From contig NZ_CP064030.1 of the NCBI RefSeq assembly GCF_016865235.1, positions 2,294,001 through 2,358,000 on the forward strand: DNA of 64,000 nucleotides. The letters are read 5' to 3'. Below are positions 15,609 to 24,537 of the stretch, piece by piece. This DNA comes from Dyella caseinilytica (GTDB lineage: Bacteria > Pseudomonadota > Gammaproteobacteria > Xanthomonadales > Rhodanobacteraceae). Positions within the stretch are counted from its first letter, which is position 1. Each line of letters starts with the position of its first letter. The position numbers and the translations under genes are program-made. The notes under the pieces are model-generated. The model was not told where the DNA came from and made no database searches. It was given only the letters and a program-made list of their open reading frames with translations.

Positions 15609-17633
15609 TCACCACGCCATGGCAGCGCCGACACTCGCGCCTGCATCGCCACGCGAATTATCCGTAAGGTTCAGCTTGTAAACCCAGCGGCCGCCTTCCG
15701 AGATCGTCGACATACCGACCGCAATCCCGGTCTGCCCATGAAAGGTTCCAAGTGCGACTGCAGCGGCATTCTGGTCAGGGCGATAGGCTTGCGGCAATCC
15801 CGCCATGGCGATGGCTGAGGCAATGCCCGCATTGGCACGGACGGCCACGGCGTTGAGACTCTGGCTGATCGCCTGGAATTTCTGATCGGTGTAATTCTTC
15901 GCCCAGTCCTCAGCTGTCTGCACGCCGGCGTTCAACTGACCAAGATTGACCGCATCATTAGTGGCTGCGCCGTTGGCCACATCATGGATCTGCGTGGCTG
16001 CTCCGTCTTCACCAAGCGTGACACTGCTGTAATCAATACTGCCATCGCTGTTGTGGTCGTATTGAACCGAACTTTCCTGCACCGCGCTGAGCTGACTGAC
16101 GTTGACGGCATCCGTGGCAGCGGTTCCATCCGCAACATTGGTGATACGGCGCTGCTCGGTGGCGGAACCCACCGAGACCACATTGGCCTGCCCACCGTCC
16201 GTTGCATTGGTGCCAATGGCAACCGAGTTCTTGCCACTTGCGTTCGCACCCGTACCAATCGCCGTGCTTTCCGCGGCCGTCGCTTGGGTGCCACCGCCCT
16301 CAGCGATGCTGCCATTGCCACTCGCCACCGCCGCGGCACCTTCCGCTATGGCATTGGCACCCGTGGCCGAACTCGCCGCGCCGGTGCCATTCACCTGGTA
16401 GTACCTGTTGTTGGCGCCGCCATTGACGACGTTTTCGACGGTGTTATTGAGGTTCTTGATCGCTGCGGCATCTGCATCCACGGCTTGATTTGTCGCATAC
16501 AGCTCCGAGCCATTTACCGCATCCGTACTGGTCGCGCTGATCTGTCCCGCTGCCACATGGGTAATAGTGCGCTCGCTGCCTGTCGCGCCAACACTGACGG
16601 TACTGGTAGGATCAACTCCGGCAAAAGCATAGGATGTGCCACCGATCGTCGTACCAGCGGTGGCTGTCACGGCCGATGTACTGGAACCGGCCCCCAGTGC
16701 CACATCGCCTGTATTGGCATTGGCAATCGCCCCATTGCCGATCGATACCGCATTGGCGGTGCCGGCCGTTGCAGCAGGACCGACAGCAACACTGTTGACT
16801 CCGGCAGCAGACGAATCGGCGAGCGCAGAATTCACGTGCAGATACTTGATACCGCCACCGTTCACCGAACCACTGATCTGGTTCAGCACCGCCTGTATCG
16901 AACTGTAGCTGGCACCGCCGTAATTGAGTGACGTAGTCAGAATTCCGGTGGCGCTGTCATAGGCGCTTGCCCCGCCTATACCGAGCGCTACGCTACTGCC
17001 AAGATTCGTCGACGTGTTGCTTACTGCGGTGATCGCTGCATCCGCGGCGTAAAGCTGACTGCCATTCACCGCATCCGTACTGGTGGCGCTCACTCGCCCA
17101 GCGGCAACGTTGGTAACGGTGCGCTCGTTACCAACACTGCCGACGCTGATGGTCGAGGTGGGTGAAACACCGGCAAGCGCATAAGTATTGCCGTTGATAA
17201 CCAGGCTGGACGTCGCCACGGCGGCTGATGTCACCGAACCTGCGCCAAGCGCGACTGCATTGGCTTGCGTGGCGCTTGCACCCAAGCCGAGAGCAACGGC
17301 GCTTTGCTGAGTTGCCGTTGTGGCGGTGCCGATGGCAATGGAGTCACGCCCTGTTGCCTTTTCGCCGCCATCCCACGCATCGCCGATAGCAATGGACCCA
17401 GCCTTGTCCGCCTGCGCGCCCGATCCAACGGCAACCGCCATGTTAATGGCAGACCCATCGCCCGACGCGAATGCACCTGATCCAATGGCAACGTCGTAGC
17501 TGTTATTCGCCACTGCACCGTTACCAAGCGTCGCCGTATTGGTAGTGCCCGCAGCATAAGCCAAGCTCGACGAAACAGTGCCAGCGATAATCGCAATAAA
17601 ACGAAGTAAATAATGAATACTTTGAATTTTCAT
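15609..17633 (-). CDS. YadA-like trimeric autotransporter adhesin
   Basis: 674 residues. A conventional signal peptide (no ESPR) ends near SSSLAYAAG. The passenger has YadA head repeats (SIAIGDAWDGG, SVAIGTNATDGG), neck and stalk modules of the form RITNVADGTAATDAVNVSQL, and a C-terminal YadA anchor (about the last 70 residues) ending AAMAW. It forms a trimer that secretes itself through the outer membrane and should mediate adhesion. GAGAGG-type ribosome binding site seven bases before the ATG. Regulation may involve the palindrome at 17915-17932. Head repeats make the DNA locally repetitive, so copy number may vary between strains. Confidence 0.93.
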   Translation of the reverse strand: MKIQSIHYLLRFIAIIAGTVSSSLAYAAGTTNTATLGNGAVANNSYDVAIGSGAFASGDGSAINMAVAVGSGAQADKAGSIAIGDAWDGGEKATGRDSIAIGTATTATQQSAVALGLGASATQANAVALGAGSVTSAAVATSSLVINGNTYALAGVSPTSTISVGSVGNERTVTNVAAGRVSATSTDAVNGSQLYAADAAITAVSNTSTNLGSSVALGIGGASAYDSATGILTTSLNYGGASYSSIQAVLNQISGSVNGGGIKYLHVNSALADSSAAGVNSVAVGPAATAGTANAVSIGNGAIANANTGDVALGAGSSTSAVTATAGTTIGGTSYAFAGVDPTSTVSVGATGSERTITHVAAGQISATSTDAVNGSELYATNQAVDADAAAIKNLNNTVENVVNGGANNRYYQVNGTGAASSATGANAIAEGAAAVASGNGSIAEGGGTQATAAESTAIGTGANASGKNSVAIGTNATDGGQANVVSVGSATEQRRITNVADGTAATDAVNVSQLSAVQESSVQYDHNSDGSIDYSSVTLGEDGAATQIHDVANGAATNDAVNLGQLNAGVQTAEDWAKNYTDQKFQAISQSLNAVAVRANAGIASAIAMAGLPQAYRPDQNAAAVALGTFHGQTGIAVGMSTISEGGRWVYKLNLTDNSRGDAGASVGAAMAW

Positions 17634-18183
17634 TTTGATGCCTCTCTAAAGGCGTGCACGACAAAGCACTGGCGCAGTAGTGCGCCATTGCAAGTAATTC
17701 CAGATCCCGGGATCAGTAGAGAGGCAACGACAACCGTTCAGCCCGTTCATGCGGCAATCGCATTGAATGCTTCCGGCTATCTATGAATACCAAATAATAA
17801 TGCTATGCCGATAGACCCTATGCCCAGGCATGGACCGTATGATCATCGTAATAATGTGGCCCGTTAAATGGCATGGGATGATATGGCCTAATATCTGTCC
17901 ACACGGGACAATTATCGTGATACGTATCACGAAAGCCATGACAGACCAGGCATAAGCAGGCCATCTGCAAGTCATTTCAGGACGAAAGTTATGCCGCAGT
18001 TGATAACGCACCCATGGATAAGATCCCACCCCACATTCAGCCGATCAGTGGCCTTAAATGAAAGCGATTTAGCCTTGCCCGAGATTTTGTCGCATGGTAT
18101 CGACCGCTATGCTTGAGGCTTGTTTCGAAGCATTCCCTTAATTCAATTCATGTGCACGGATTGAATTCCGTACTGAATCCGTA
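17634..18183. other. 550-base noncoding region upstream of the adhesin
   Basis: This stretch has lower GC than its surroundings and no credible gene. It holds an 18-bp perfect palindrome (17915-17932) and a small inverted repeat TGTCC-N5-GGACA (17896-17910). It separates the leftward adhesin gene from a short rightward gene, so it probably contains the adhesin promoter and its regulatory sites. Confidence 0.6.
17915..17932. promoter_or_regulatory. Perfect palindrome, CRP/Clp- or FNR-like site
   Basis: TCGTGATACGTATCACGA is an 18-bp perfect palindrome 282 bases upstream of the adhesin ATG. It matches the CRP/Clp pattern GTGA-N6-TCAC and also FNR-like TGAT-N4-ATCA. A half copy, TCGTGATACG, occurs near 15266 upstream of the GH28 gene. 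Confidence 0.5.
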
Positions 18184-18417
18184 GTGACCGTTAAAGCAGA
18201 CATGATGAAACAAGCGCATAACCATCTGATCACTATTGACCAGGAATCCCGCTGCATCCGCATTTTTCGGGTCATGTCGAACGGAGAGCACCAGCCTTAC
18301 GCCATGCTCGCCATTCCTGGCAATGGCAGCGACAAAAAGCGGTTGCAAATGTTTGCGCAAATGCTCGGCGAGGACATTCTTGTCGACTCTCCAGTCACCC
18401 AGCCGCTGTTTGGCTAA
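18184..18417 (+). CDS. Small hypothetical protein
   Basis: 77 residues from a GTG, or 71 from the ATG at 18202. The composition is protein-like (NHLITIDQESRCIRIFRVM, KKRLQMFAQMLGEDILVD), with no signal peptide or recognised domain. No strong ribosome binding site is seen. It is followed after 240 bases by an inverted repeat and a terminator. Treat as a plausible but unproven gene. Confidence 0.45.
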   Translation: MTVKADMMKQAHNHLITIDQESRCIRIFRVMSNGEHQPYAMLAIPGNGSDKKRLQMFAQMLGEDILVDSPVTQPLFG

Positions 18418-18656
18418 CCGATTCGTCTACCGCGTCATCAGCACCACTTTTCAGCAGATTGACCCAACGAGACTGAAATTTGACCCTTCCTGCCATGTGC
18501 ATGCGGGGCCATGCTGCACACACTGGACCTGCATCCATTTTTACCAACGCTGACAGTCTGACGCAGTACTGAAAAGCAACGTTTTCATCCAGTAAAGAGA
18601 CATGGCATGTACAACGGTTAATTTGTACCCCCGTTGTAACCGTTGTTTTGGACTGG

Positions 18657-18702
18657 CGGCGCCGACGGATGTTCCCGCCTACATTCCCGGCGCCGTTTTT
18701 TT
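18657..18702 (+). terminator. Intrinsic terminator, preceded by a second hairpin
   Basis: CGGCGCC (18657-18663) pairs with GGCGCCG (18689-18695), followed by seven T. Just upstream, TACAACGG (18610-18617) and CCGTTGTA (18631-18638) form an 8-bp hairpin. It could end transcription of the small gene at 18184 or of a short RNA. The 290 bases from 18418 hold nothing else that I recognise. Confidence 0.7.
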
Positions 18703-18709
18703 ACCACTA

Positions 18710-21091
18710 CTACTTAAGTCGCCCCGGAAGATCAGGCAATGGCCGGTCACCCGCCAGTTGTTGCGTCCTGGTCCGTGCAGCGTTCCAGGAATCTGTCTGA
18801 CCCAGAGCGCGGTAGACACACGCCTCCAGCCAGGCTGCACGCCAATCCGTATTGCTCCAGATTGACATGCGGCCGCTCACCGCCATCGCCTCATTGAGCT
18901 GCCCTGTATCCAGCAATGCGATGCCGTAGGCCTGCCCGATGCTCACCATCACTTCCGGCACGCCCAGCTTTTCGGCCAGGTTCATGGCAAGTTTCAGCTG
19001 TTCGACCGCACCATCATGGTTGCCATCGCTCCACAGCAACGCTGCCTTGGCATGGATGACATAAACATTCACCCAATCGTCCTTGAAAGAAAGATGATTG
19101 TTCCACGCGTCCATGGCTGCCACTTCCCGTCTCGCATCATCGATTCGGTGCAGCCGCAACAGCGCCTGGATGCGGGTCAGCCAGGTTGACGCATAGTCCC
19201 GCTGATCGCCTGATTCCAGTGCAGGGGTCAATGCCTTGACCGCCAACGCTGACGCACGCTCATCATCGCCAAGGGTGAGTGCGATTTCCGCCAGCAGTTT
19301 GTTGGTCTCGGCAAGCAGTGCCGCGTCGTCATCAGGCTGGACATCGTTCACCAAACCATCGGCCAACGTAGTTGCTTCCGTCGTACGACCGTTGTCGGCC
19401 AGCGCGATCGCCCTCACCATGGTCAGTTCGCGCCGCGCCTGCCGGTCCATGAAGCCCAGATCATGAGCATCGAGCGGCCAGAAACGATCGGTGGTCGTCA
19501 GCTCATCGCTGAATTTCAGCAACATCTTCTGCGCATCGGCCATGCCGTCCAGCACTGTAGGCAACATGGAACGCATGCCCATGCGTTGAAACTGATCGTA
19601 GGCACGCTGTAGCAAGCTGATTGCCGCATCCAGCTGGGCCCGACGTTCCGCCAAGAGCCCCATTTCAAAATCTGCCTTGGCGGCACCCACGGCGTCACCC
19701 GCAAGCGCATAAGTAACACGTGCCCGCCCCAGGTCAGCCGTGGCCTCATCCAGCTTCCACTGCACTTGTTCAAGGTAGGAACGGTCCAGGAGGGCATTCG
19801 CAAGGGCCTCGGTGGCATGACCGTCCAATGCATGAATAGCGTCAGTCAGCGTCGCCAGGCCCTTGGCCAGATCGCCCTCTTGCTGGTAGATCTGGCCCAG
19901 CGTGGTGAGAACTTCGCCGTACAGCCCTGGATTTCGACTGCCATCCAAACCCTTGAGCAAGTCGAGCATCTCCTGCTTGCACGTAGCAGCCTTTCCCTCA
20001 TCACAGTCAATCGAGGCAGAAACGTAAGCTATCTCGGGATCGCTCCGCAGTGCTGCAGGCGCCTTGTCGATCAATGCCCTGGCCGCCGCCGGCTGTCCGG
20101 CGAGCCTTGCCGCATCGATACGTTGCAGGAATTCAGATTTGGAGATGGCCGAATCGCGTTCACCGACACTCTTCACGCCATACCCCAGTTCAGCCAGCAA
20201 TACGTCACTCGCGCCACGCACCGCTTTCAAGACATCCGTGGACGAGGAGTCCGCTTTCCACCTACGGCCACCCTGGCCTTGAGCATCCAGATGCACCTGC
20301 CAGTTATCGCCACTGAGCGTGACCTGCGGCCGAACCACTAGCGCAAAACCCGTCTGAGAAGGAAACTCCGAACCTGATGCGTCCATGCCATCCTTGAGCA
20401 GGTCCAGCACGGCCTGACTGTTTTCCGTGGGAATGCTTGCATCACGCAAGCGATTCGAAATGAGATCCATCAGGCCGAAATGCAGCCAATTCCAGTCTTC
20501 GGGCGCATGCACATCCGCCGGCAGCACAATGGCGGAGCTTTTATCGAAGCGAATCGCTGTCTTCGATGCAGAAGGATGAAGTTCGCGCCAGGTCGCGTAA
20601 CCCCCGATTCCGGCGACGACCAGCGCACCTGCGAGAACAAAGTAACGCAAGCGTCGGAACATACTTACAGTGCGCAGCTCCGCGACAGATGACGATTCAG
20701 CGTCATCGCCCTCACCAGCTGATATCTCCGCAACTATCGCAGGCAGATCTGTCGGCGCGATGGCCGACTGTTCCGTGGCCTGGGTCTCCAGCATCCAGCG
20801 ATAACCAACGCGGGCAATCGTCTTGATGCTGTGCTGTTCATTACCTGCATCACCGAGCACGCGGCGAAGACGAACAATAGTTTGAGCCAGCAGGCTATCG
20901 CTGACATCTGCGCGTCCCCACACAGCAGAGATCAATTCGTCCCTTCCGACGGGACGCTCCCGGTGCTCAACCAGGTATACCAGGCAGTCGAACGCGCTAG
21001 CCGATAAGGCAACCGATTGCCCGTCCTCGCGCAGCTCCCGTGCCAGCGGATTCAGGCTGAAACGACCAAAGTGATAGATCACGTTCCCCAT
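18710..21091 (-). CDS. CadC/ToxR-like membrane regulator with TPR-rich C-terminus
   Basis: 793 residues. An OmpR-type winged helix fills about residues 5-100 (FGRFSLNPLARELRED, LVEHRERPVGRDELISAVWG, IVRLRRVLGD, TIARVGYRWML). A single membrane helix (YFVLAGALVVAGIGGYATW) lies near residue 170, so this is a one-component, membrane-anchored transcription factor. The long extracytoplasmic part has helical repeats of TPR type and probably senses an envelope signal. The ATG at 21091 gives the usual N-terminus. A TTG at 21118 with GAGGTG upstream is an alternative. It lies about 107 bases downstream of the pilin operon on the same strand, so co-transcription is possible. Confidence 0.85.
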   Translation of the reverse strand: MGNVIYHFGRFSLNPLARELREDGQSVALSASAFDCLVYLVEHRERPVGRDELISAVWGRADVSDSLLAQTIVRLRRVLGDAGNEQHSIKTIARVGYRWMLETQATEQSAIAPTDLPAIVAEISAGEGDDAESSSVAELRTVSMFRRLRYFVLAGALVVAGIGGYATWRELHPSASKTAIRFDKSSAIVLPADVHAPEDWNWLHFGLMDLISNRLRDASIPTENSQAVLDLLKDGMDASGSEFPSQTGFALVVRPQVTLSGDNWQVHLDAQGQGGRRWKADSSSTDVLKAVRGASDVLLAELGYGVKSVGERDSAISKSEFLQRIDAARLAGQPAAARALIDKAPAALRSDPEIAYVSASIDCDEGKAATCKQEMLDLLKGLDGSRNPGLYGEVLTTLGQIYQQEGDLAKGLATLTDAIHALDGHATEALANALLDRSYLEQVQWKLDEATADLGRARVTYALAGDAVGAAKADFEMGLLAERRAQLDAAISLLQRAYDQFQRMGMRSMLPTVLDGMADAQKMLLKFSDELTTTDRFWPLDAHDLGFMDRQARRELTMVRAIALADNGRTTEATTLADGLVNDVQPDDDAALLAETNKLLAEIALTLGDDERASALAVKALTPALESGDQRDYASTWLTRIQALLRLHRIDDARREVAAMDAWNNHLSFKDDWVNVYVIHAKAALLWSDGNHDGAVEQLKLAMNLAEKLGVPEVMVSIGQAYGIALLDTGQLNEAMAVSGRMSIWSNTDWRAAWLEACVYRALGQTDSWNAARTRTQQLAGDRPLPDLPGRLK

Positions 21092-21198
21092 GACGCAGAT
21101 TTTAGCATTTCCCGCCAATTCACCTCTTGTCTTAAGGCGTTGGGAAGCTTATGAAATGCGCCAATACCACCCCGCCCTACCCGACCGGCTGACGCGCG

Positions 21199-23376
21199 TC
21201 ATAGATAGCGGGTCCATTGGATCGTGCTGTTATTGTTCGCAGAGCCATTCTGACTGGTCGCTGCGCAGTTCTGCATGCACGGCACGATTCCGGGACTATA
21301 GGTACTTGGCAGCTGGCTGAAATTGAGCAGCGTGGCGCCGCTCAACGTTACGGGAGATGTATCGCTGGTATTTTCCGCCGCGGAGGTGATGTATCCATTG
21401 ATCGTCGTGCTGCCGCCCGTGTTGAGGTCGTTACCAGCAAGTACGCTACCGTTTATGACCGAGCTTGCGCCAACCGTGATGTTTCCGCCGGAAAACACAC
21501 CGTTGACATAACCACCGGCAAGCAACGCGACATTCCCAATCGGATTGGCAATCAAGGATTGGTTGGAGAGATTGCAAAACTCGGCCGGATAGATGCTGCT
21601 GAAATCTGCGACCTGCACAGGAGCTAGCGTCATGCCTGAAGGCGTGCTGTTTGTGCACATCTCCGCATAACCCGCATAGTTCGGCGAATCGATACGGAAG
21701 CTGCCGCTGGTGGTGATATTGCCGGTGGCAATGGCCGTATCCAGATAATAGCCATTACTTAAATTGAGATCCCCCTGGAACCACAGCACGCCACGCGCAA
21801 AGCTCAACCCGCTGATCGTCCACGCACCATTACTATAGGAAAGACAGTCGTTCTCAGTAGATTGACCCTGGCAGAGGGTCTGCGATGGCGTCGCTGGTGT
21901 GCCGCACTGTCCCACACCATTGGAGTTCAACGTTCCTGTTATCAGTTGCGTACACAGGAAGTCCTGATAGCCGCGACCGTTCGCGAACGGATACGATCCC
22001 AGATAGTACGTACCGGCTTGTATGCCAGCCACATTGCTCACCGTCACCTGCACAGCACCATTGACCATTGTGAACACATAGTTGGCTGATGACTGCAGTG
22101 CGTACGCGTCAATGGCCGGCTGGCTGACCGTGACTTGCTGCAGCGGTGACAGGGCTATAGTCGGAACAGACACCGTATATCCAGGCGTTACCTGGATGTT
22201 GGCCGGCATATACGAACTGGATTTGTTGAGCGTGCCGCCGATCGTGCCAGTTACGCCACTCCACGAATTCAGGGTGAGATTTCCTTGGGCTTGCAGCGCG
22301 GCAACGCTGGCGAAGCCTCCCATCGTCACGTTGCCCGATGTGGTGACATTTTGAGCGCCCGCGCCGGTCAGATTTACATCACCCTGCGAGGTGATCGATG
22401 TGGAGCCGGTATTGCTGCCAGCATAGGTGACCGTGCCGTTGGCCTTGATGGTCGTCGCGCTACCGCCGCTACCGGTCCAATTAACGTTACCTTCCGTCGT
22501 AATGGAGCCAATAACAACGCCGCCGGCATTGACATTGACATCGCCAATGGCAGTTACCGATGTAGCACTGCCGCCATCGAACGTCACCGTCCCATTGGCC
22601 GTGATGACAAACGGGTTGGCACCGCCGTCCACCTCGACATTGCCCAGCGCGCTGATCTGATTGACGCTGGCGCTGCCGGTCACGGTTACGTTGCCGTTGG
22701 AATAGACCTGGTTGACGTGAATGCCGCTACCGATGCTGACATTGCCAGTCGCATTGATCGAATTGACGCCGGTAATCGATGCATTATCGAGTGTGACATT
22801 GCCCTGAACATTGAGGTTTGCGTTGTTACCACCGAGCACCGTAATGCCCCCGGTCATATCCAGGTTCTTGTAGATATTGATGGTGCTGATGTTGACAGAC
22901 GGCGCTGCGGAACCGCTTCCACCGGGCGTACCACCCGAAGGATTGGGTATAACGTTGTAGACCACCTGCAGGGTTGCTGTACTCGCCGCGCTAGTCGAGG
23001 TTGCAGCAGAACTAGCGATGTTTGCCACAACACGATAAACCACCGTACTGCCGGAGGTGGCGCTCGAGACGCTCACGATATTAACGGTTAAACCGGACAG
23101 CCCTGAAACCGCAAGCGGCCCCGAAAGGTTAGCGATGGTCGACGCACTGGCTGCAACCAGATAGCGGCGAACCAGCTCTGCTCCAGTCCAGGCGGATTGC
23201 TGCGCCGGCGTCATCGAATGCAGGCTCAGCTGACCTTCTTGCGAGCTGCGTACAACATGCACCACACCAATCGAAGTCACCGTCATGGCCAAACCGATCA
23301 TCAGCACCAGCAGCAAATTCATTATGCCGCGCTGCCGAAAACGTGAGGTCAAAGCGCCTTCAAATGACGTACGCAT
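21199..23376 (-). CDS. Oversized PilX-like minor pilin with repetitive beta-rich extension
   Basis: 725 residues, whereas PilX is usually under 250. The N-terminus RQRGIMNLLLVLMIGLAMTV has a prepilin-peptidase-like Gly and a hydrophobic helix without Glu5, and GQLSLHSMTPAQQSAWTGAEL follows the PilX pattern. From about residue 165 there are many short repeats of the form GNVTVTGSASVNQISALGNV, resembling bactofilin or beta-helix turns. A second such block occurs near residues 620-670 (GGNITVGASSVINGSVLAGN). Cysteine pairs lie between the blocks. It probably forms a large domain at the pilus tip. It is the last gene of the pilin operon, and no pilY1 follows. Confidence 0.7.
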   Translation of the reverse strand: MRTSFEGALTSRFRQRGIMNLLLVLMIGLAMTVTSIGVVHVVRSSQEGQLSLHSMTPAQQSAWTGAELVRRYLVAASASTIANLSGPLAVSGLSGLTVNIVSVSSATSGSTVVYRVVANIASSAATSTSAASTATLQVVYNVIPNPSGGTPGGSGSAAPSVNISTINIYKNLDMTGGITVLGGNNANLNVQGNVTLDNASITGVNSINATGNVSIGSGIHVNQVYSNGNVTVTGSASVNQISALGNVEVDGGANPFVITANGTVTFDGGSATSVTAIGDVNVNAGGVVIGSITTEGNVNWTGSGGSATTIKANGTVTYAGSNTGSTSITSQGDVNLTGAGAQNVTTSGNVTMGGFASVAALQAQGNLTLNSWSGVTGTIGGTLNKSSSYMPANIQVTPGYTVSVPTIALSPLQQVTVSQPAIDAYALQSSANYVFTMVNGAVQVTVSNVAGIQAGTYYLGSYPFANGRGYQDFLCTQLITGTLNSNGVGQCGTPATPSQTLCQGQSTENDCLSYSNGAWTISGLSFARGVLWFQGDLNLSNGYYLDTAIATGNITTSGSFRIDSPNYAGYAEMCTNSTPSGMTLAPVQVADFSSIYPAEFCNLSNQSLIANPIGNVALLAGGYVNGVFSGGNITVGASSVINGSVLAGNDLNTGGSTTINGYITSAAENTSDTSPVTLSGATLLNFSQLPSTYSPGIVPCMQNCAATSQNGSANNNSTIQWTRYL

Positions 23377-23385
23377 GGTCGATTC

Positions 23386-24141
23386 TCACAAATTGAAGTT
23401 CGGCAGACAGATTGAATAAAACGGGATCGCTTCGAACTGGGCGGTCGACGCGGTCGATCCTGAAGCCGGAGTGGGTGCCGTCGTGCCGGTTTGCGGATAC
23501 TGGTAATAGCTGACCTGGAGGCTGCTGATAGCCGTCGTTTGCCCGTAGGGCCAGCAAGTGGCTGGCGTCACCTGAAAATTCAAACTCGTGCCTATGCTGG
23601 CAGTGGGAATCGAGGCCAGCTGATTGCCTTGCCAGTTGACGCTTTGCCACTGCGCCGCGTTGCTGCAGCCGACAGGTGACAGCCATTGCAGGACGCTCCT
23701 GGAAACGCCATTGATAACGCTATTGGTAACGATCAAGCCCTCGCAGAGGTAACCCGAAGGATTCGGCGTGCCGGAGATGCCGGTTGGGTTGTAGCCCCAA
23801 ATAACCGCATTACCCGTGACCGTCGCGCCATAGGAGGCAGCAGCGGTTCCACTCAGCTGACCTTTTGCCAGCGCTGCGCCAGTCAGTACCACCAAGTCCG
23901 TACCAGGCGCGGCGCTACTGATACCGAAACCCGCTTGTTGCAATTGCTGCTGGGAAACCAGCGAGCTGGTCGCGATCTGGCCATCGTTGGCAGCTTGCGT
24001 ATTAATCTGCTGGGCAGCCGTGATCAACGAGCGGTAAAGCACAAGCATGGCAGCAATGCTGAGTACGCCGATCACCAATCCCACCAACATGCTGATCAGC
24101 GTAAATCCGCCCGAGCGCTGTTTCGCTGCATGCATCAGCAC
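23386..24141 (-). CDS. pilW: PilW-like minor pilin (Ser in place of Glu5)
   Basis: 251 residues. The type III signal is GGFTLISMLVGLVIGV, cleaved after Gly. The residue at mature position 5 is Ser instead of the Glu that nearly all pilins use for assembly and N-methylation. The remainder resembles PilW in length, in the segment DGQIATSSLVSQQQLQQAGFG, and in scattered cysteines. It overlaps the pilV gene by 7 bases and ends 9 bases before pilX. It would act as part of the initiation complex at the pilus tip. Confidence 0.82.
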   Translation of the reverse strand: MLMHAAKQRSGGFTLISMLVGLVIGVLSIAAMLVLYRSLITAAQQINTQAANDGQIATSSLVSQQQLQQAGFGISSAAPGTDLVVLTGAALAKGQLSGTAAASYGATVTGNAVIWGYNPTGISGTPNPSGYLCEGLIVTNSVINGVSRSVLQWLSPVGCSNAAQWQSVNWQGNQLASIPTASIGTSLNFQVTPATCWPYGQTTAISSLQVSYYQYPQTGTTAPTPASGSTASTAQFEAIPFYSICLPNFNL

Positions 24142-24536
24142 GTCACCGCGGAATTGCTTCCAACCTTCACGGCCACCTCAAAGGAATTGCCAACACTGGC
24201 TGCAGCACAAAGCACCACGCTTGTCGGCTGGCTGACCGATATACCACCCACAGCGACGGTATTGGACGTCGAACACTGCACGTTGATCTGCTGGATGCTG
24301 AGGCTTCCCGGCAGGATGACCGTTGCCATGCTGTTATCAGAGGCGCCACTGCACAGGCCTGGGCCATATTGTTGAAGCAGCATACGCATCTGCGTTACGG
24401 CAGCGCCGTTGACGCGAACATTCTTCGCGCTCACCGCCATGTGGGCGCTGATATAAGCGGTGCCCGCGCCGATAATCGACATGACAAGAACGCTTATGAG
24501 CGCCTCCAGCAGAACATCGCCGCGCTGGCGCTTCAC
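24135..24536 (-). CDS. pilV: PilV-like minor pilin
   Basis: 133 residues from a GTG. Prepilin signal KRQRGDVLLEALISVLVMSIIG: cleavage after Gly, Glu at +5, typical of PilV. The frame extends to an ATG at 24563 inside fimT, but the GTG one base after the fimT stop gives the canonical short basic leader. Two cysteines near LCSGASD and the C-terminal Cys may form a disulfide. Second minor pilin of the operon; it overlaps pilW. Confidence 0.82.
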   Translation of the reverse strand: MKRQRGDVLLEALISVLVMSIIGAGTAYISAHMAVSAKNVRVNGAAVTQMRMLLQQYGPGLCSGASDNSMATVILPGSLSIQQINVQCSTSNTVAVGGISVSQPTSVVLCAAASVGNSFEVAVKVGSNSAVTC

Positions 24537-24537
24537 A

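Noticed and set aside
15406..15681. 91-codon plus-strand open frame between pectinase and adhesin
   Set aside because: It crosses a strong terminator and enters the opposite adhesin gene; Arg/Cys-rich shadow composition.
17781..18029. 82-codon minus-strand open frame upstream of the first adhesin
   Set aside because: Unusual Ile/His-rich composition, no ribosome binding site, overlaps the palindrome.
18440..18500. ATTGACCC and TTTGACCC near an IS-like end
   Set aside because: Too short, no transposase fragment and no target-site duplication.
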